A DNA stretch of 64,000 nt from Molanna angustata (lineage: Eukaryota; Arthropoda; Insecta; Trichoptera; Molannidae): NCBI GenBank assembly GCA_963576475.1, contig OY754968.1:13868616-13932615 (forward strand). The letters run 5' to 3'. The notes beneath the pieces are model-generated. The model ran no database searches. It was given only the letters and a program-made list of their open reading frames with translations, and was not told the origin of the DNA. A program made the position numbers and the translations under genes. Below are positions 57,877 to 64,000 of the stretch, one piece after another; the first letter of the stretch is position 1; every line of letters starts with the position of its first letter.

Positions 57877-60800
57877 TGTGTGTCTGTGTGTGTGTCCGTC
57901 CCCCCCTTATAACTTTTGATCCGCTCAATTTACAGAGCCTAAAATTTCAGAATATATAAACAGTTACAGGCCTACAAAACTTTTATACTCGGAATTTTGA
58001 ATTTTTGTTTCAGTCAGGGGTTATCAACTTTTGAATTTTTATTTTATTTTTCCATATATCTCAGAAACCATAAACGCTAGAACGCTGAAAATTGGTACAA
58101 ACATAGAAAAATACAAAATCTCAAATTAATTTTTTCAAAAAAATTCCAGGGTTTCTCAAACATTTTTTATTAAGAAAAATATTTTTTTTATGATAAATTT
58201 ATGAGTTTAACTGCCTATATTTCCAAAACTTTTACAATTATCGAAAAAAGCCGAAACACCCCAACTAGATAATTTAATTTTCTATAAAAAATATTAAAAT
58301 TGTAGTAGAAGATCTCAATTTTTTTTTAACAATTTTTTTAAAATTGAATTTAGTGACGACATCGCTTCATACATTTTGTATGGCAGTCGCCTATACACAA
58401 TATGTAAGAAGACTTAATAGTTTGATACTTCATCTCCAAACATACATACATACCATCATGCTGTTTGCATATTCTGGGTAGGAAAAAGGATCTTCCACCA
58501 TCCTATCCTATCTTGACATACATTTATTTTTTTTTTTTTTTTATTTTATTTATGATCATATAAACATATACATTATTTTAATATAAGATAGCCGCCTCAC
58601 TAGAATAAATCTGTTCTGAAGCAGCCACCTGTACATTTGTGAAATTATTACATTACATTAAAAAACAAAAGAATAAGAAAGCTATAAAAATAAACATTAG
58701 GAATACTTACATAATTTTAAATTAAAAAATACAGTTTTAAAAGTGAAATAAATAAAAATAAACACAATATAAACAGACAACAAAAAATAATTAGTTAAGA
58801 AATTATTGTTGCAACGTTACTTTCATTTTGGGTTCTACCCACATCGAGTAGCCACTTGGTACCACGGGCTTTGAATTGAGTTAACCCTTTAAGGTCCGAT
58901 GGCAATTTATTATAAATTCGAGGTGCAGTAAATACAAAAAATCTTTGCCCAAATTTAGTATTCATTTTTGGCACCAAGTAGTTACCCGATATTTTACCTC
59001 TTGTGTTATTCAAGATGGAGTATTTTTGAGGAGGTTTGTTTTTTAGAAATAGAATTAATATTGATCTGGTATAAAGCTGCCTCACATCCAATACTTTGAA
59101 TTGCTTAAAAAGTTCTTCAGAACAATACCTAAAAGGCTTTTTGTTGATAACTCTTACCACAAATTTTTGTGATTTAATTAGTGGATCCAGTAATGTACGC
59201 GCAGCACCACCCCAGGCACTAATTGCATAACTGATAATACTCTGGCACAGAGCGTAGTACACCATTTTTAATAGTGAAATGTTCATAAAGCTACGTAGAA
59301 TTTTGAATATATATATTAATCTTCGCACCTTGGCGCTAACATATTCAATGTGTGGGACCCATCTCAGACCGTCATCCAATATTATACCGAGATACTTGAT
59401 TTCAGTTGCCCTTTCAATAGTCTCGCAGTTACACTGTAGGGCTGCATTTGTAGAGCAAGTGTGTACTTTAATGAAATTTGGGATGGTGGGGTTCTCTTGT
59501 TTGTTGATTGAAAATGCTAAGAATTTAGTTTTTGTGGAGTTAAGAGTTAGTAGATGGTCATCAAGTAGACTCTTGATAGCTGAAATACATTTTTCTGCCC
59601 TTTTAAATGTTTCCGTCCATGTAACACCATTAATAATAATGGCTGTATCATCTGCGTAGCTAATTGTGATTTCGCTATCTATAGTAGTTTTTAAAATGTT
59701 ATTTATATATATCAAGAACAATATTGGTCCAAGTGTGCTTCCTTGAGGTACGCCATATTTTATGTACATAGAGTTGCTGCGAGTGCCGTTTATTTCTACA
59801 GATTGCTTTCTGAGTTCTAGATAGTTCTTGAACCAATCTAGTCGAGTACCAGTGATACCTATCGAATGCAGCATGTTTAAAAGCATGGAATGTGATATGG
59901 TATCAAACGCCTTAGACAAGTCTATGAAAATGCCCAGAACCTTCTGTCTTTTGTCCATATTTGTGGCAATATTTTCCACCACCTCTGCAATGGCATCTTC
60001 GGTTCCCATATTTGACCTAAACCCGTATTGATTTTCAGAAAGAATTTTATTATTTTCAAGGTAAACCATGAGTCTCTTTTTCACTGCCTTTTCCAGTATC
60101 TTAGCAAAGCAGCTCAGCAGCGAGATCGGTCTGTAGTTAGTAATCTTCGTTTTATCATCATTTTTGTAGATGGGCTTAATGATTGCCTCTTTTAAGTGAT
60201 CCGGTACTATACCAGTTTTCAGGCTGAGGTTAAATATGTGCAGAAGTGGTTTCAGAATAAAGTCCTTAATTTCCATCACAGTTGAGCTTGATATCATATC
60301 ATGACCATTTGCACAGTTTTTACGAAGTGATGAGATATGTTTTGATAGTTCACTTGTAGTTAATCTATAGAAGTTAAAACTGTGTTGTGTATGGGGATAC
60401 ATAGCAGTTACTTTTGCATGCTGCCTGTTCTGTTTTTTATATTTGATTATATTTTCTGCTAATCTGGGGCCAACATTGGTATAGTGGTCGATAAAATTAT
60501 CGGCAACTGATTTAGGATTTATTTTAGCTGACAAGGTGATGTCATTTATCTTAATATCATCTATTGTCTGATATTTAGGGCTGCTGTGGTAAGTTGCATC
60601 TTTGATAACTTTCCAAATTTTTTTGGGGTCTGTTTTCGCTTCTTTTATTTTATTTTCGTAGAAGATTCTTTTTGTATTTTTTATGAGGTTATTGCATTTG
60701 TTTCTGTAATGCTTGTATGTATTCAAAAGATGAAGATCATTAGGGTTTTTAATAACTCTCATGTGCATTTTATCTCTTTTATGTATGCACTTCACCAGAC

Positions 60801-63800
60801 TTGGGGTTATCCATTCTTTCAGACGTTTTAGTTTATGTGTATTTGTCACTATATTTGAGATGACAGTATGTTTATCGAGGTATTTCTTAAGTGTTCCGAT
60901 AAAGTTGTTCATTGCTTGATTGGGATGACTTGTTGATAGAGTACCAGTCCATTTTTCATTTTCTAGATCATCTTTAAGGTTATTAAAATTAAGATGTCTT
61001 TTTGTTTTATATGTAGTAGTCGTAGAATTGAAATTTCTGGTTTCCGAGAGTTTTTCCTTATTATGAAGGTTTATGAATGTTGGATAATGGTCAGTGAGGG
61101 AGGAAAGTAGCTCATACCTACATATGTTGTATAGAAAACAAAATATCTGAAAATATTCAATAATTTGTATCTATGGGTTTATAGTTTGGTACATATTCTT
61201 CAACTATACATACTATCGCTATCGACAGTTGGATCTCATGTGTTACATGCAACTAGTAAATATATAATAGTAGATTGGCTAGCAGAAATTTTTGAACTGA
61301 AAAAGTATGAAATATACAATGGTTACGTAAATTGAATTATTCCATATATACCTACACACATACTTGCAATATATATATAAAAAATTAAGAGATATTTCAC
61401 TTGGGTACATCGAAAGGGCTTAATATGATTTCTGCAAATTATTTTTTTAATTTCCACTGCTATGGGATATTGGAGAAAAAAAAAGTCAGTATCATGTACC
61501 TACAGTAAATATACTATTTTTGTATGTATAATCAAATATACTATCTGCATATAAATAAAGTAGACCTCGTCTATAATAAAACAATTGCTATTCTCAGGAC
61601 AATCATTTGTATATACCTCAAAATCGCCACTGTCAGGATTAATTCTGTCTTTTAGGGAATCAATTGAATTAATTTCTAATTTCGGGATCGATTGAGTTAA
61701 TATAACATCAATCTATTAAGTATTTAAAATCCAATGATAAAGCAAAAAAAAAACCGGGCCAGTTAAAAACCATTTTTAGGTTGTTGCTGTCGGTGACAAT
61801 ATTAAATTAATTAAGATTGAAAACGAGAGAATAGGTAGTTAGATACATCCATAAACTAAGTGTCTTTTTTATGAAAAATGTAAAAAAGTAAAATGTTCTT
61901 GACCTGAAGTAGATAAATGATTCTGCGCTATCACGATAAACTGTACATCACGAGATCACTAACTTGGTCACTTTGCAGAGTTTTGCTTTGATTTTAATTT
62001 GATGTATAAAAAGATCGCATTGAGCGTTTTCAATGAAAATTAAATCGCCATTAAATATTTTTACATTCATTAGCAAGTGGTTATAAATATTATATAATTA
62101 TCAACATACCTAGGTACCTTTTATTCATTTCTGAGATACCACTGATAACCTTCATTAAACATGACTCGATGGATGGACAGTGTCGATGCGGATACATCCG
62201 CAGCATGTATAAGAAACTGGAGAACGAAGGCAACGGATAGACGGGAATGGAGGAGACTCCTGGATTCAGCCAAGGCTGTCGAGCTTATATGATGATTATG
62301 AAATTAGTATTACTTTTATCCCGTGTTTGCCCACTGCCGGACATATGCCTCCCATCTCCTACTACACTCTCCCGTTCCTGAGGGTCCAACGAATATTTTG
62401 ATATCGTCCATCCATCTGTTTGGTGGCCGTCCTTGTGGTCTCTTATCGCCTCTTGGTCTCCACTCCAGCAATATTTTACCCGTACCTATTCATACCCATA
62501 TCCACTTTGTCATTGTCATTCTCTCAACCACATGGGATAATTTGGTCGGACTGCGTGTCCAGTCAATCCTCTTCCTGTATTTTAGTTTAATGATCAACAT
62601 TATATTTTCCTTTGTTTGTGCTATTCGCGGCTATGAAAAAAAAAATCAGCTAACTTAGAAAGAATTCAAACGAATAGGTGTAGATGTAAGTATTTAGGTG
62701 GAATAAGCGATTTTCCGTATGACCTAGGTATTGATAATTATACAGATATATTCCTTGTATTATATCCCAAATCATTGTGCAAACTGTTGCGGTATGCTCT
62801 CCTCGTCCATAAGTTATATATCTAATAAATACATCTATTTGATGTACTTCAAATTGTTCAGTCATACGTACGTTTACAAGTACCTAGTAGGTTTGAGCTA
62901 GAACGTTATTATTGAGCAAGACAGTATGCGTTATAAAATTGCGGTTAAGCAGGAGTAATGATGTAACAAGGAATTTATAACAGAAAATTGACATATTTAT
63001 TATTATGTTGACTCTGGTGAATGAACATTGTTATATTCAAGTTAATATATAGTTTTTATTATATGGACAACTACCAACTAAGGAATGTTAAATATTTGAA
63101 ACATTTTTGCTTGCGTATAATGTATTCTTTTATATGTGAAGTGAACATTAGTCTACATTTGAAAATTGTATTAAATAAAAAAAACAATACGTACAGGTAA
63201 ATAAAAAATCAAAACATAAGGATATTGTAGCGAATGTTGTGTAGTTTTCTACATGGTTTCATTCACTATTCATTGTGGATATAAATTATTCATAATACTT
63301 ACTTAATAATACAGTATACATAAGTCTGTTCAACCCTTACCTTCTCCAAAATATTTCTTTATTAGATTTTCATTGTACATATTGTTCTCTCTTGATTATA
63401 ATAATACTTAGGTATAAATCTAAGAGAGCACTTCAGACAGACGTAGGTACATAGTATTTTATTGTTTCTATCCAGTGATCAGTTTTAATTTATTAATTAC
63501 TCTATATTAAGTTTATTACTTGTTAACATTTTACTAACTATCAATTAATTGTTGGAAAATAAACATAGTATTTTAGTATTGTACGTAAAATAATTTTAAA
63601 TGGTCAAAAGGATAAAGTATAAATACTAACAGGAGTGAAATTGCTCAAAAATTTGCTATAGACAATACAATTTTCATTTTGTTAAGTATGGCTCAGAAGA
63701 TAATATGCAGATTATTAGATGAAATTATAAACCAGGATAGTCAAAACGATAATGTTTTTAATGCATTTTATTATGCGATTCTTGATATGACAATCATGCA

Positions 63801-64000
63801 ATAAAATATGTAATTATTTATCTTTTTAAATATGTTTGTTTAGGTTTGAGAAAGTGCGTAATTTAACTGAAAATGATTAAGTGTTAAAATTTGTATTTAG
63901 TAATTTAACTGAAAATGATTAAGTGTTATGATTTGTCCTTAGTAATTTAACTGAAAATGATTAAGTGTTATGATTTGTATTTAGTAATTTAACTGAAAAT
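31455..64000 (+). CDS. Ddc: aromatic-L-amino-acid (DOPA) decarboxylase, 5' half of the gene
   Basis: Ddc is a cytosolic PLP enzyme that turns DOPA into dopamine and 5-HTP into serotonin, for cuticle sclerotisation, melanin and neurotransmission. Visible exons: 31455-31668 (UTR), 35473-35504 (optional, own ATG), 37761-37845, 47699-47933, 50437-50686 and 57402-57550. The coding exons join with phases 2, 0, 1 and 0, giving about 238 residues from the ATG at 37766, half of the usual 475-510. Signature blocks are [46 protein letters not shown] and [16 protein letters not shown]. The QAHSS histidine falls at residue 192, as in mammalian DDC. Insect DHPAA synthase paralogues have Asn there, so this copy is a decarboxylase. 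The PLP-lysine exon lies outside the window. Confidence 0.93.
31665..31880 (+). repeat. 108-bp tandem duplication spanning the exon 1 donor
   Basis: Two head-to-tail units (31665-31772 and 31773-31880) each starting ACAAGTAAGT. The 5' splice site of Ddc exon 1 is therefore present twice. The later halves (TTTCGTACTCAATTTATTTT through ATTTTACTTTAT) are almost identical. Confidence 0.75.
31881..33036. other. Ddc intron 1, AT-rich part
   Basis: Mostly AT-rich unique DNA. A decayed SINE family 1 body is at 32165-32240. Confidence 0.5.
33037..34783. mobile_element. non-autonomous hAT-type element in Ddc intron 1
   Basis: Ends CAGAGGCGG and CCGCCTGTG, short inverted repeats of the CAnnG...GCGG form usual for hAT. 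They are flanked by a perfect 8-bp duplication GTAGTGAC (33029-33036 and 34784-34791), the exact size made by hAT transposases. No transposase frame is visible over 1747 bp. Decayed SINE pieces lie inside (family 1 at 33125-33235, family 3 reversed at about 33410-33470), so it is not a very young element. Confidence 0.75.
35012..35295. repeat. large inverted repeat (fold-back) before the Ddc micro-exon
   Basis: Two arms of about 130 bp (35012-35148 and 35167-35295) are near-perfect reverse complements around an 18-bp spacer. Matching blocks include GACGCGTTTCGTGCAAGGCA, CATCGTCAGAATAATG and ACTAGTGGTTATATAC. It is a fold-back element or MITE dimer and would form a long hairpin in the Ddc pre-mRNA about 180 bp before the micro-exon. 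Confidence 0.8.
35473..35504 (+). CDS. Ddc: Ddc optional micro-exon with its own start codon
   Basis: After TTTATATTTTCAG, 32 nt read A ATG TCA AAA ... TTT G followed by donor GTACGT. Joined to exon 37761 it continues in frame: [10 protein letters not shown], then E and T (the latter from former 5' UTR), then the usual MDAAAF start. Drosophila Ddc has the same arrangement: a neural splice form includes a small extra exon whose upstream ATG extends the N-terminus, and the epidermal form skips it. By analogy this would be the neural-type exon. It is too short for ordinary ORF detection. Confidence 0.62.
35724..35756. repeat. 33-bp perfect palindrome
   Basis: ATCCGTATGGCGTACG and its exact reverse complement around a single G. 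It lies about 220 bp downstream of the micro-exon and could form a hairpin or cruciform. Confidence 0.8.
35935..36090 (+). pseudogene. LINE 3'-end remnant
   Basis: ATGTATGAGACGATGCATGA, GAGGCGATGAATGTGTGCCA and TACCCCGTAAGGGACATGGC match the C-terminal and 3' region of the LINE at 51622-52313 (there reversed). It ends in a (TATG)n run. Confidence 0.55.
36425..36925 (-). repeat. interspersed repeat X, uninterrupted copy
   Basis: Reverse copy of 18515-18910 plus 21897-22125. At the point where the other copy carries the LINE it reads (minus strand) GCATAACTAACAAGATGAG, a single version of the 13-bp target. Confidence 0.55.
37310..37565. repeat. MITE-like repeat in Ddc intron
   Basis: Inverted ends GGCTGATTTTTTTTCTGTAA and the reverse complement of TTTTACAGAAAAAAAACCGCC, about 250 bp apart. 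The interior is related to 2340-2520. It sits 200 bp upstream of exon 37761. Confidence 0.55.
37761..37845 (+). CDS. Ddc: Ddc first common coding exon
   Basis: Acceptor CACATTTACAG, then AAACAATGG, a good start context. The ATG at 37766 encodes [20 protein letters not shown], then MENIRDR; donor GTAAGT at 37846, phase 2. If the micro-exon is skipped this ATG is the start. Confidence 0.88.
37905..38345 (-). repeat. interspersed repeat Y, copy 2
   Basis: Reverse relative of 28835-29160 (CCTGAGCTTGGGGTCACTTT, AAACACGCCGTA, TTGGGGTAGTGAGGAGTAAA), starting 60 bp after the Ddc exon. Confidence 0.5.
38346..39149. other. Ddc intron, AT-rich, nothing recognised
   Basis: No repeat or coding signal recognised. 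Confidence 0.4.
39150..40700 (+). pseudogene. R1-clade non-LTR retrotransposon remnant
   Basis: Across shifting frames the + strand encodes [16 protein letters not shown], then [20 protein letters not shown], then AYAVDATIL, where functional elements have YADD. Near the end comes [20 protein letters not shown], a CCHC-like C-terminal motif. This order and wording is typical of the R1 clade. Multiple frameshifts and the changed catalytic Asp show it is dead. A 3' UTR piece (CATAAGCAGAACGGGTGGTG) ends it, and a relative of that piece is at 56175-56240. Confidence 0.75.
40800..40995 (+). pseudogene. short LINE tail with (GAA)n
   Basis: GC-rich patch with CTGGCGCTAGAGGATTAAGA and AAAGGCTAAGAAGAAGAAGA, looking like the 3' end of an RTE-like LINE. 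Confidence 0.45.
41000..42719. other. Ddc intron, AT-rich
   Basis: No gene or complete repeat recognised. CAGCACTGCCGAAACATGTC at 42158-42177 and its surroundings are less AT-rich but unidentified. Confidence 0.4.
42721..43800 (-). pseudogene. Jockey/CR1-like LINE, 5'-truncated
   Basis: The minus strand encodes [29 protein letters not shown] (catalytic YADD), a thumb region, [20 protein letters not shown] and a C-terminus ending FRSHVRQ. A single in-frame TAA at about 43227-43229 interrupts it; the downstream part (from 43220) continues in the same frame. Poly-T at 42724-42734 is the reversed A-tail. The N-terminal RT and endonuclease regions are missing. Confidence 0.75.
43826..44640. repeat. 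array of diverged repeats with a long palindrome
   Basis: A unit containing AATCTACAAACATATTGATTGAATTTAGAATG, GATAGGTAGAT and TTGTCGTCTCTTT recurs at about 43815, 44270, 44330, 44490 and 44570, with one inverted member. The inverted and direct members form a palindrome: arms 44308-44386 and 44393-44470 around a few bases. Confidence 0.7.
45060..45320 (+). mobile_element. Helitron-like fragment, copy I
   Basis: Central part of the family only (GAATTTAGTGAAGACATCGT to CTATCCTATCTTGACAAACA). Confidence 0.55.
45325..46240. repeat. low-complexity, possibly second Helitron-type element
   Basis: Holds ATGCTATGCGCTCCTAAACC, TGCCCGGGATGGTTTCTGGA and a thrice-repeated TTTCTGGATTTAAAC.TTTTT block with TTCTTCTTC. 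An imperfect G-rich minisatellite follows at about 45776-45955 (unit near GAAGGGACGGGAGGTACT). No gene is seen. Confidence 0.45.
46385..47035 (-). pseudogene. RTE-like LINE 3' portion, decayed
   Basis: Minus strand pieces include [20 protein letters not shown] near the right end and [14 protein letters not shown] near the left, with many stops between. It is the post-RT C-terminal part of an RTE-like LINE, related to 12350-12605 and 62310-62645. Confidence 0.6.
47183..47510. mobile_element. TIR element rich in CTGCTTCAAGCAGTC-type repeats
   Basis: Ends ACGGACTGCTTGTAGCAGTC and (inverted) TGGACTGCTTGGAGCAGTC. The interior repeats GGTTCAACTGCAACATAACT several times and contains a perfect 14-bp hairpin (47324-47337 with 47345-47358). 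It lies about 190 bp upstream of Ddc exon 47699. Confidence 0.6.
47699..47933 (+). CDS. Ddc: Ddc exon (VEPGYLRPL to CIGFTW)
   Basis: Acceptor CTCTTTGCAG, donor GTAACA. Encodes [20 protein letters not shown]..., [20 protein letters not shown] and [15 protein letters not shown]. This region contributes to dimer contacts and the active-site loop. [16 protein letters not shown] is the Ddc version; tyrosine decarboxylases have a different wording here. Confidence 0.95.
47934..48814. other. Ddc intron, AT-rich with decayed repeat
   Basis: 48060-48420 shows scattered similarity to the 2340/37340 repeat (TTAACACGTCAGT, CTTTTATACTATGACG). Nothing else is seen. Confidence 0.4.
48817..50073. mobile_element. 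Tc1/mariner-type TIR element, 1257 bp
   Basis: Perfect 26-bp inverted ends starting GGGTAGACTGGGTACGGTTG, flanked by TA on both sides (48815-48816, 50074-50075). GGTTGAAAC or its inverse recurs inside at about 49005, 49029, 49050, 49668, 49691 and 50035, which may be transposase-binding sites. No complete transposase is present. A 43-codon minus-strand frame at about 49487-49617 ([18 protein letters not shown]... to CHNNCESE stop) may be the end of a captured or ancestral protein. Confidence 0.78.
50437..50686 (+). CDS. Ddc: Ddc exon ([10 protein letters not shown] to GYCS)
   Basis: Acceptor TGCGTACAG, then [40 protein letters not shown] (PLP-phosphate-binding loop) and KLVGYCS; donor GTAAGT at 50687, phase 1. 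Confidence 0.95.
50687..51489. other. Ddc intron, nothing recognised
   Basis: AT-rich with no repeat or coding signal recognised. Confidence 0.4.
51490..53100 (+). repeat. 53-bp minisatellite, split by a LINE
   Basis: Unit ACTTGAATGCACTGTCTATA + ACTACATGTTCATCTTTTAT + CATCGTATAATTT (53 bp). From 52441 to about 53020 roughly ten units are virtually identical; diverged units lie on both edges (51530-51620, 52315-52440, 53020-53100). The LINE at 51622-52313 sits between edge units. Confidence 0.88.
51622..52313 (-). pseudogene. LINE C-terminal part inside the minisatellite
   Basis: Minus strand: [20 protein letters not shown], then [19 protein letters not shown], a frameshift, then [40 protein letters not shown] and a stop after AYPVRDMA. 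The RT core is absent. ACATTAAT on both edges could be the target duplication. Confidence 0.72.
53101..55084. other. Ddc intron with small decayed repeats
   Basis: 53650-53830 (CATACCATCACGGCATATCC, AAAAGGCACTACATTCAGAA) is probably a reversed LINE or SINE 3' end. A (GAA)n scrap is at 54440-54455. 54520-54740 is less AT-rich and unidentified. Confidence 0.4.
55085..55541 (-). repeat. unclassified non-AT-rich segment before the minisatellite
   Basis: Minus strand encodes a string like [20 protein letters not shown] with stops elsewhere, suggesting a decayed mobile-element protein. Confidence 0.3.
55542..55818 (+). repeat. 38-bp minisatellite, about seven units
   Basis: Unit CTCGCAGGTGCGTTGAAAAC + TATTAGCAATATATCAAT, repeated about seven times with no visible differences, indicating recent expansion. 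Confidence 0.9.
55819..56445. other. Ddc intron with R1 3'-UTR scrap
   Basis: 56175-56240 (CCCATAAGCTGAACGGGGGG) matches the end of the R1-clade remnant at 40640-40670. The remainder is AT-rich. Confidence 0.45.
56446..57163. mobile_element. TIR element with ACACTTGGGTGCGAG repeats
   Basis: Left end 56446-56512 and right end 57068-57163 are inverted and share ACACTTGGGTGCGAG and CCATTTGGTCGC, partly in duplicate. The interior includes the second hairpin-ended repeat. No coding frame is seen. It ends about 240 bp before the next Ddc exon. Confidence 0.55.
56607..56725. repeat. hairpin-ended short repeat, copy 2
   Basis: GCCAAATATCTTTAAC to GTTCAAGATATTTGGT, with the same centre as 15410-15545 (CCGAGAAGAGGGG, ACCAACGAAGCAAAAA, ACACAAATTTACGCT). 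It is nested in the TIR element above. Confidence 0.5.
57402..57550 (+). CDS. Ddc: Ddc exon ([11 protein letters not shown] to GLIPFY)
   Basis: Acceptor TTTACTTTTAG, donor GTATGTG. Encodes [19 protein letters not shown], then [20 protein letters not shown] and LAGLIPFY. The His of QAHSS stacks on the PLP ring in DDC. The next exon, expected to start VVATLGTTS, was not found before 64000. Confidence 0.95.
58522..61112 (-). mobile_element. 5'-truncated LINE with long open RT frame
   Basis: Inserted in Helitron-like copy H with CATAC on both sides (58517-58521, 61113-61117). A poly-T run at 58530-58541 is the reversed A-tail. The 5' end is cut within the endonuclease. Confidence 0.78.
58795..61112 (-). 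pseudogene. Jockey/CR1-superfamily reverse transcriptase, open but N-truncated
   Basis: From the truncation ([13 protein letters not shown], the last endonuclease motif with its His) the frame is open through about 770 codons to a TAA; the first internal Met is at 60912. RT motifs: [45 protein letters not shown] (catalytic Asp), [29 protein letters not shown] (YADD), [14 protein letters not shown], and [10 protein letters not shown] in the C-terminal part. No stop or frameshift is seen, so the insertion is young. Confidence 0.78.
61258..62159. other. Ddc intron, AT-rich
   Basis: No repeat or coding signal recognised. Confidence 0.4.
62160..62305 (+). pseudogene. LINE C-terminal scrap
   Basis: [20 protein letters not shown] then KAVELI and a stop; typical end of an RTE-like LINE, followed by TGATGATTATGA. 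Confidence 0.55.
62310..62645 (-). pseudogene. RTE-like LINE C-terminal remnant
   Basis: Minus strand [20 protein letters not shown] then RWMDDIK, and [18 protein letters not shown] at the end. It is tail-to-tail with the scrap at 62160-62305. Confidence 0.6.
62646..63858. other. Ddc intron, AT-rich
   Basis: No feature recognised. Confidence 0.4.
63859..64000 (+). repeat. 42-bp tandem repeat running off the window
   Basis: Unit TAATTTAACTGAAAATGATT + AAGTGTTATGATTTGTATTT + AG, more than three units at 63859, 63901, 63943 and 63985. The array continues past the end. Confidence 0.85.

Larger units (their letters stand above)
57618..61257 (+). mobile_element. Helitron-like repeat, copy H (split by a LINE)
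   Basis: TCCAACTGTCGAT start only about 70 bp after the Ddc exon, (GT)n tract at 57826-57895, and the CAACTAGT end at 61250-61257. The LINE 58522-61112 is nested in it. Confidence 0.65.

Noticed and set aside
57551..64000. Further Ddc exons (VVATLGTTS, PLP-lysine region)
   Set aside because: Read by eye in all frames; only the Helitron-like copy, LINEs and AT-rich DNA were found, so the exons are presumed to lie beyond the window.

Overview
The window is eukaryotic nuclear DNA: AT-rich, intron-bearing, packed with transposons, with no operon or ribosome-binding-site structure. An insect source, most likely a lepidopteran, is inferred from the Ddc protein sequence, the many TAGGTAGGTACCTAC-type runs, the RTE-like LINEs with (GAA)n tails and the abundant Helitron-like repeats. 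No database search could be run, so the organism is an inference.

Three protein-coding genes are supported. (1) A kinesin-3-like motor of about 583 residues on the + strand in three exons (5351-6391, 10140-10316, 11513-12046). (2) An unrecognised small multi-pass membrane protein of about 175 residues on the - strand in four exons (16851 down to 12895), tail-to-tail with the kinesin. (3) Aromatic-L-amino-acid (DOPA) decarboxylase, Ddc, on the + strand. It has a TATA box at 31425, a non-coding first exon ending at 31668, an optional micro-exon with its own ATG (35473-35504), and coding exons at 37761-37845, 47699-47933, 50437-50686 and 57402-57550. The 3' half of Ddc, including the PLP-lysine exon, lies beyond the window.

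Layout. 1-2.2 kb: a small LTR element (two LTRs, 4-bp target duplication). 2.8-4.75 kb: a Helitron-like repeat holding a solo LTR of the same family. 5.3-12 kb: kinesin, its introns filled by a LINE, MITEs and tRNA-derived SINEs. 12.9-16.9 kb: the membrane-protein gene. 17-31.3 kb: transposon-rich intergenic DNA with a nearly full-length LINE flanked by a 13-bp duplication and five Helitron-like copies or fragments, the last ending about 90 bp before the Ddc TATA box. 31.4-64 kb: Ddc, whose introns hold a non-autonomous hAT element, large inverted repeats, an R1-clade remnant, several LINE remnants, a Tc1/mariner-type TIR element, a 53-bp minisatellite split by a LINE, a 38-bp minisatellite, and a Helitron-like copy split by a LINE with a long open reverse-transcriptase frame.

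The genes do not form a pathway together. Ddc converts DOPA to dopamine (cuticle tanning and neurotransmission) and 5-HTP to serotonin. The kinesin is a microtubule motor. The main biological interest lies in the Ddc micro-exon, the repeats around the Ddc promoter and first intron, and nested insertions that can be ordered in time from their target-site duplications.
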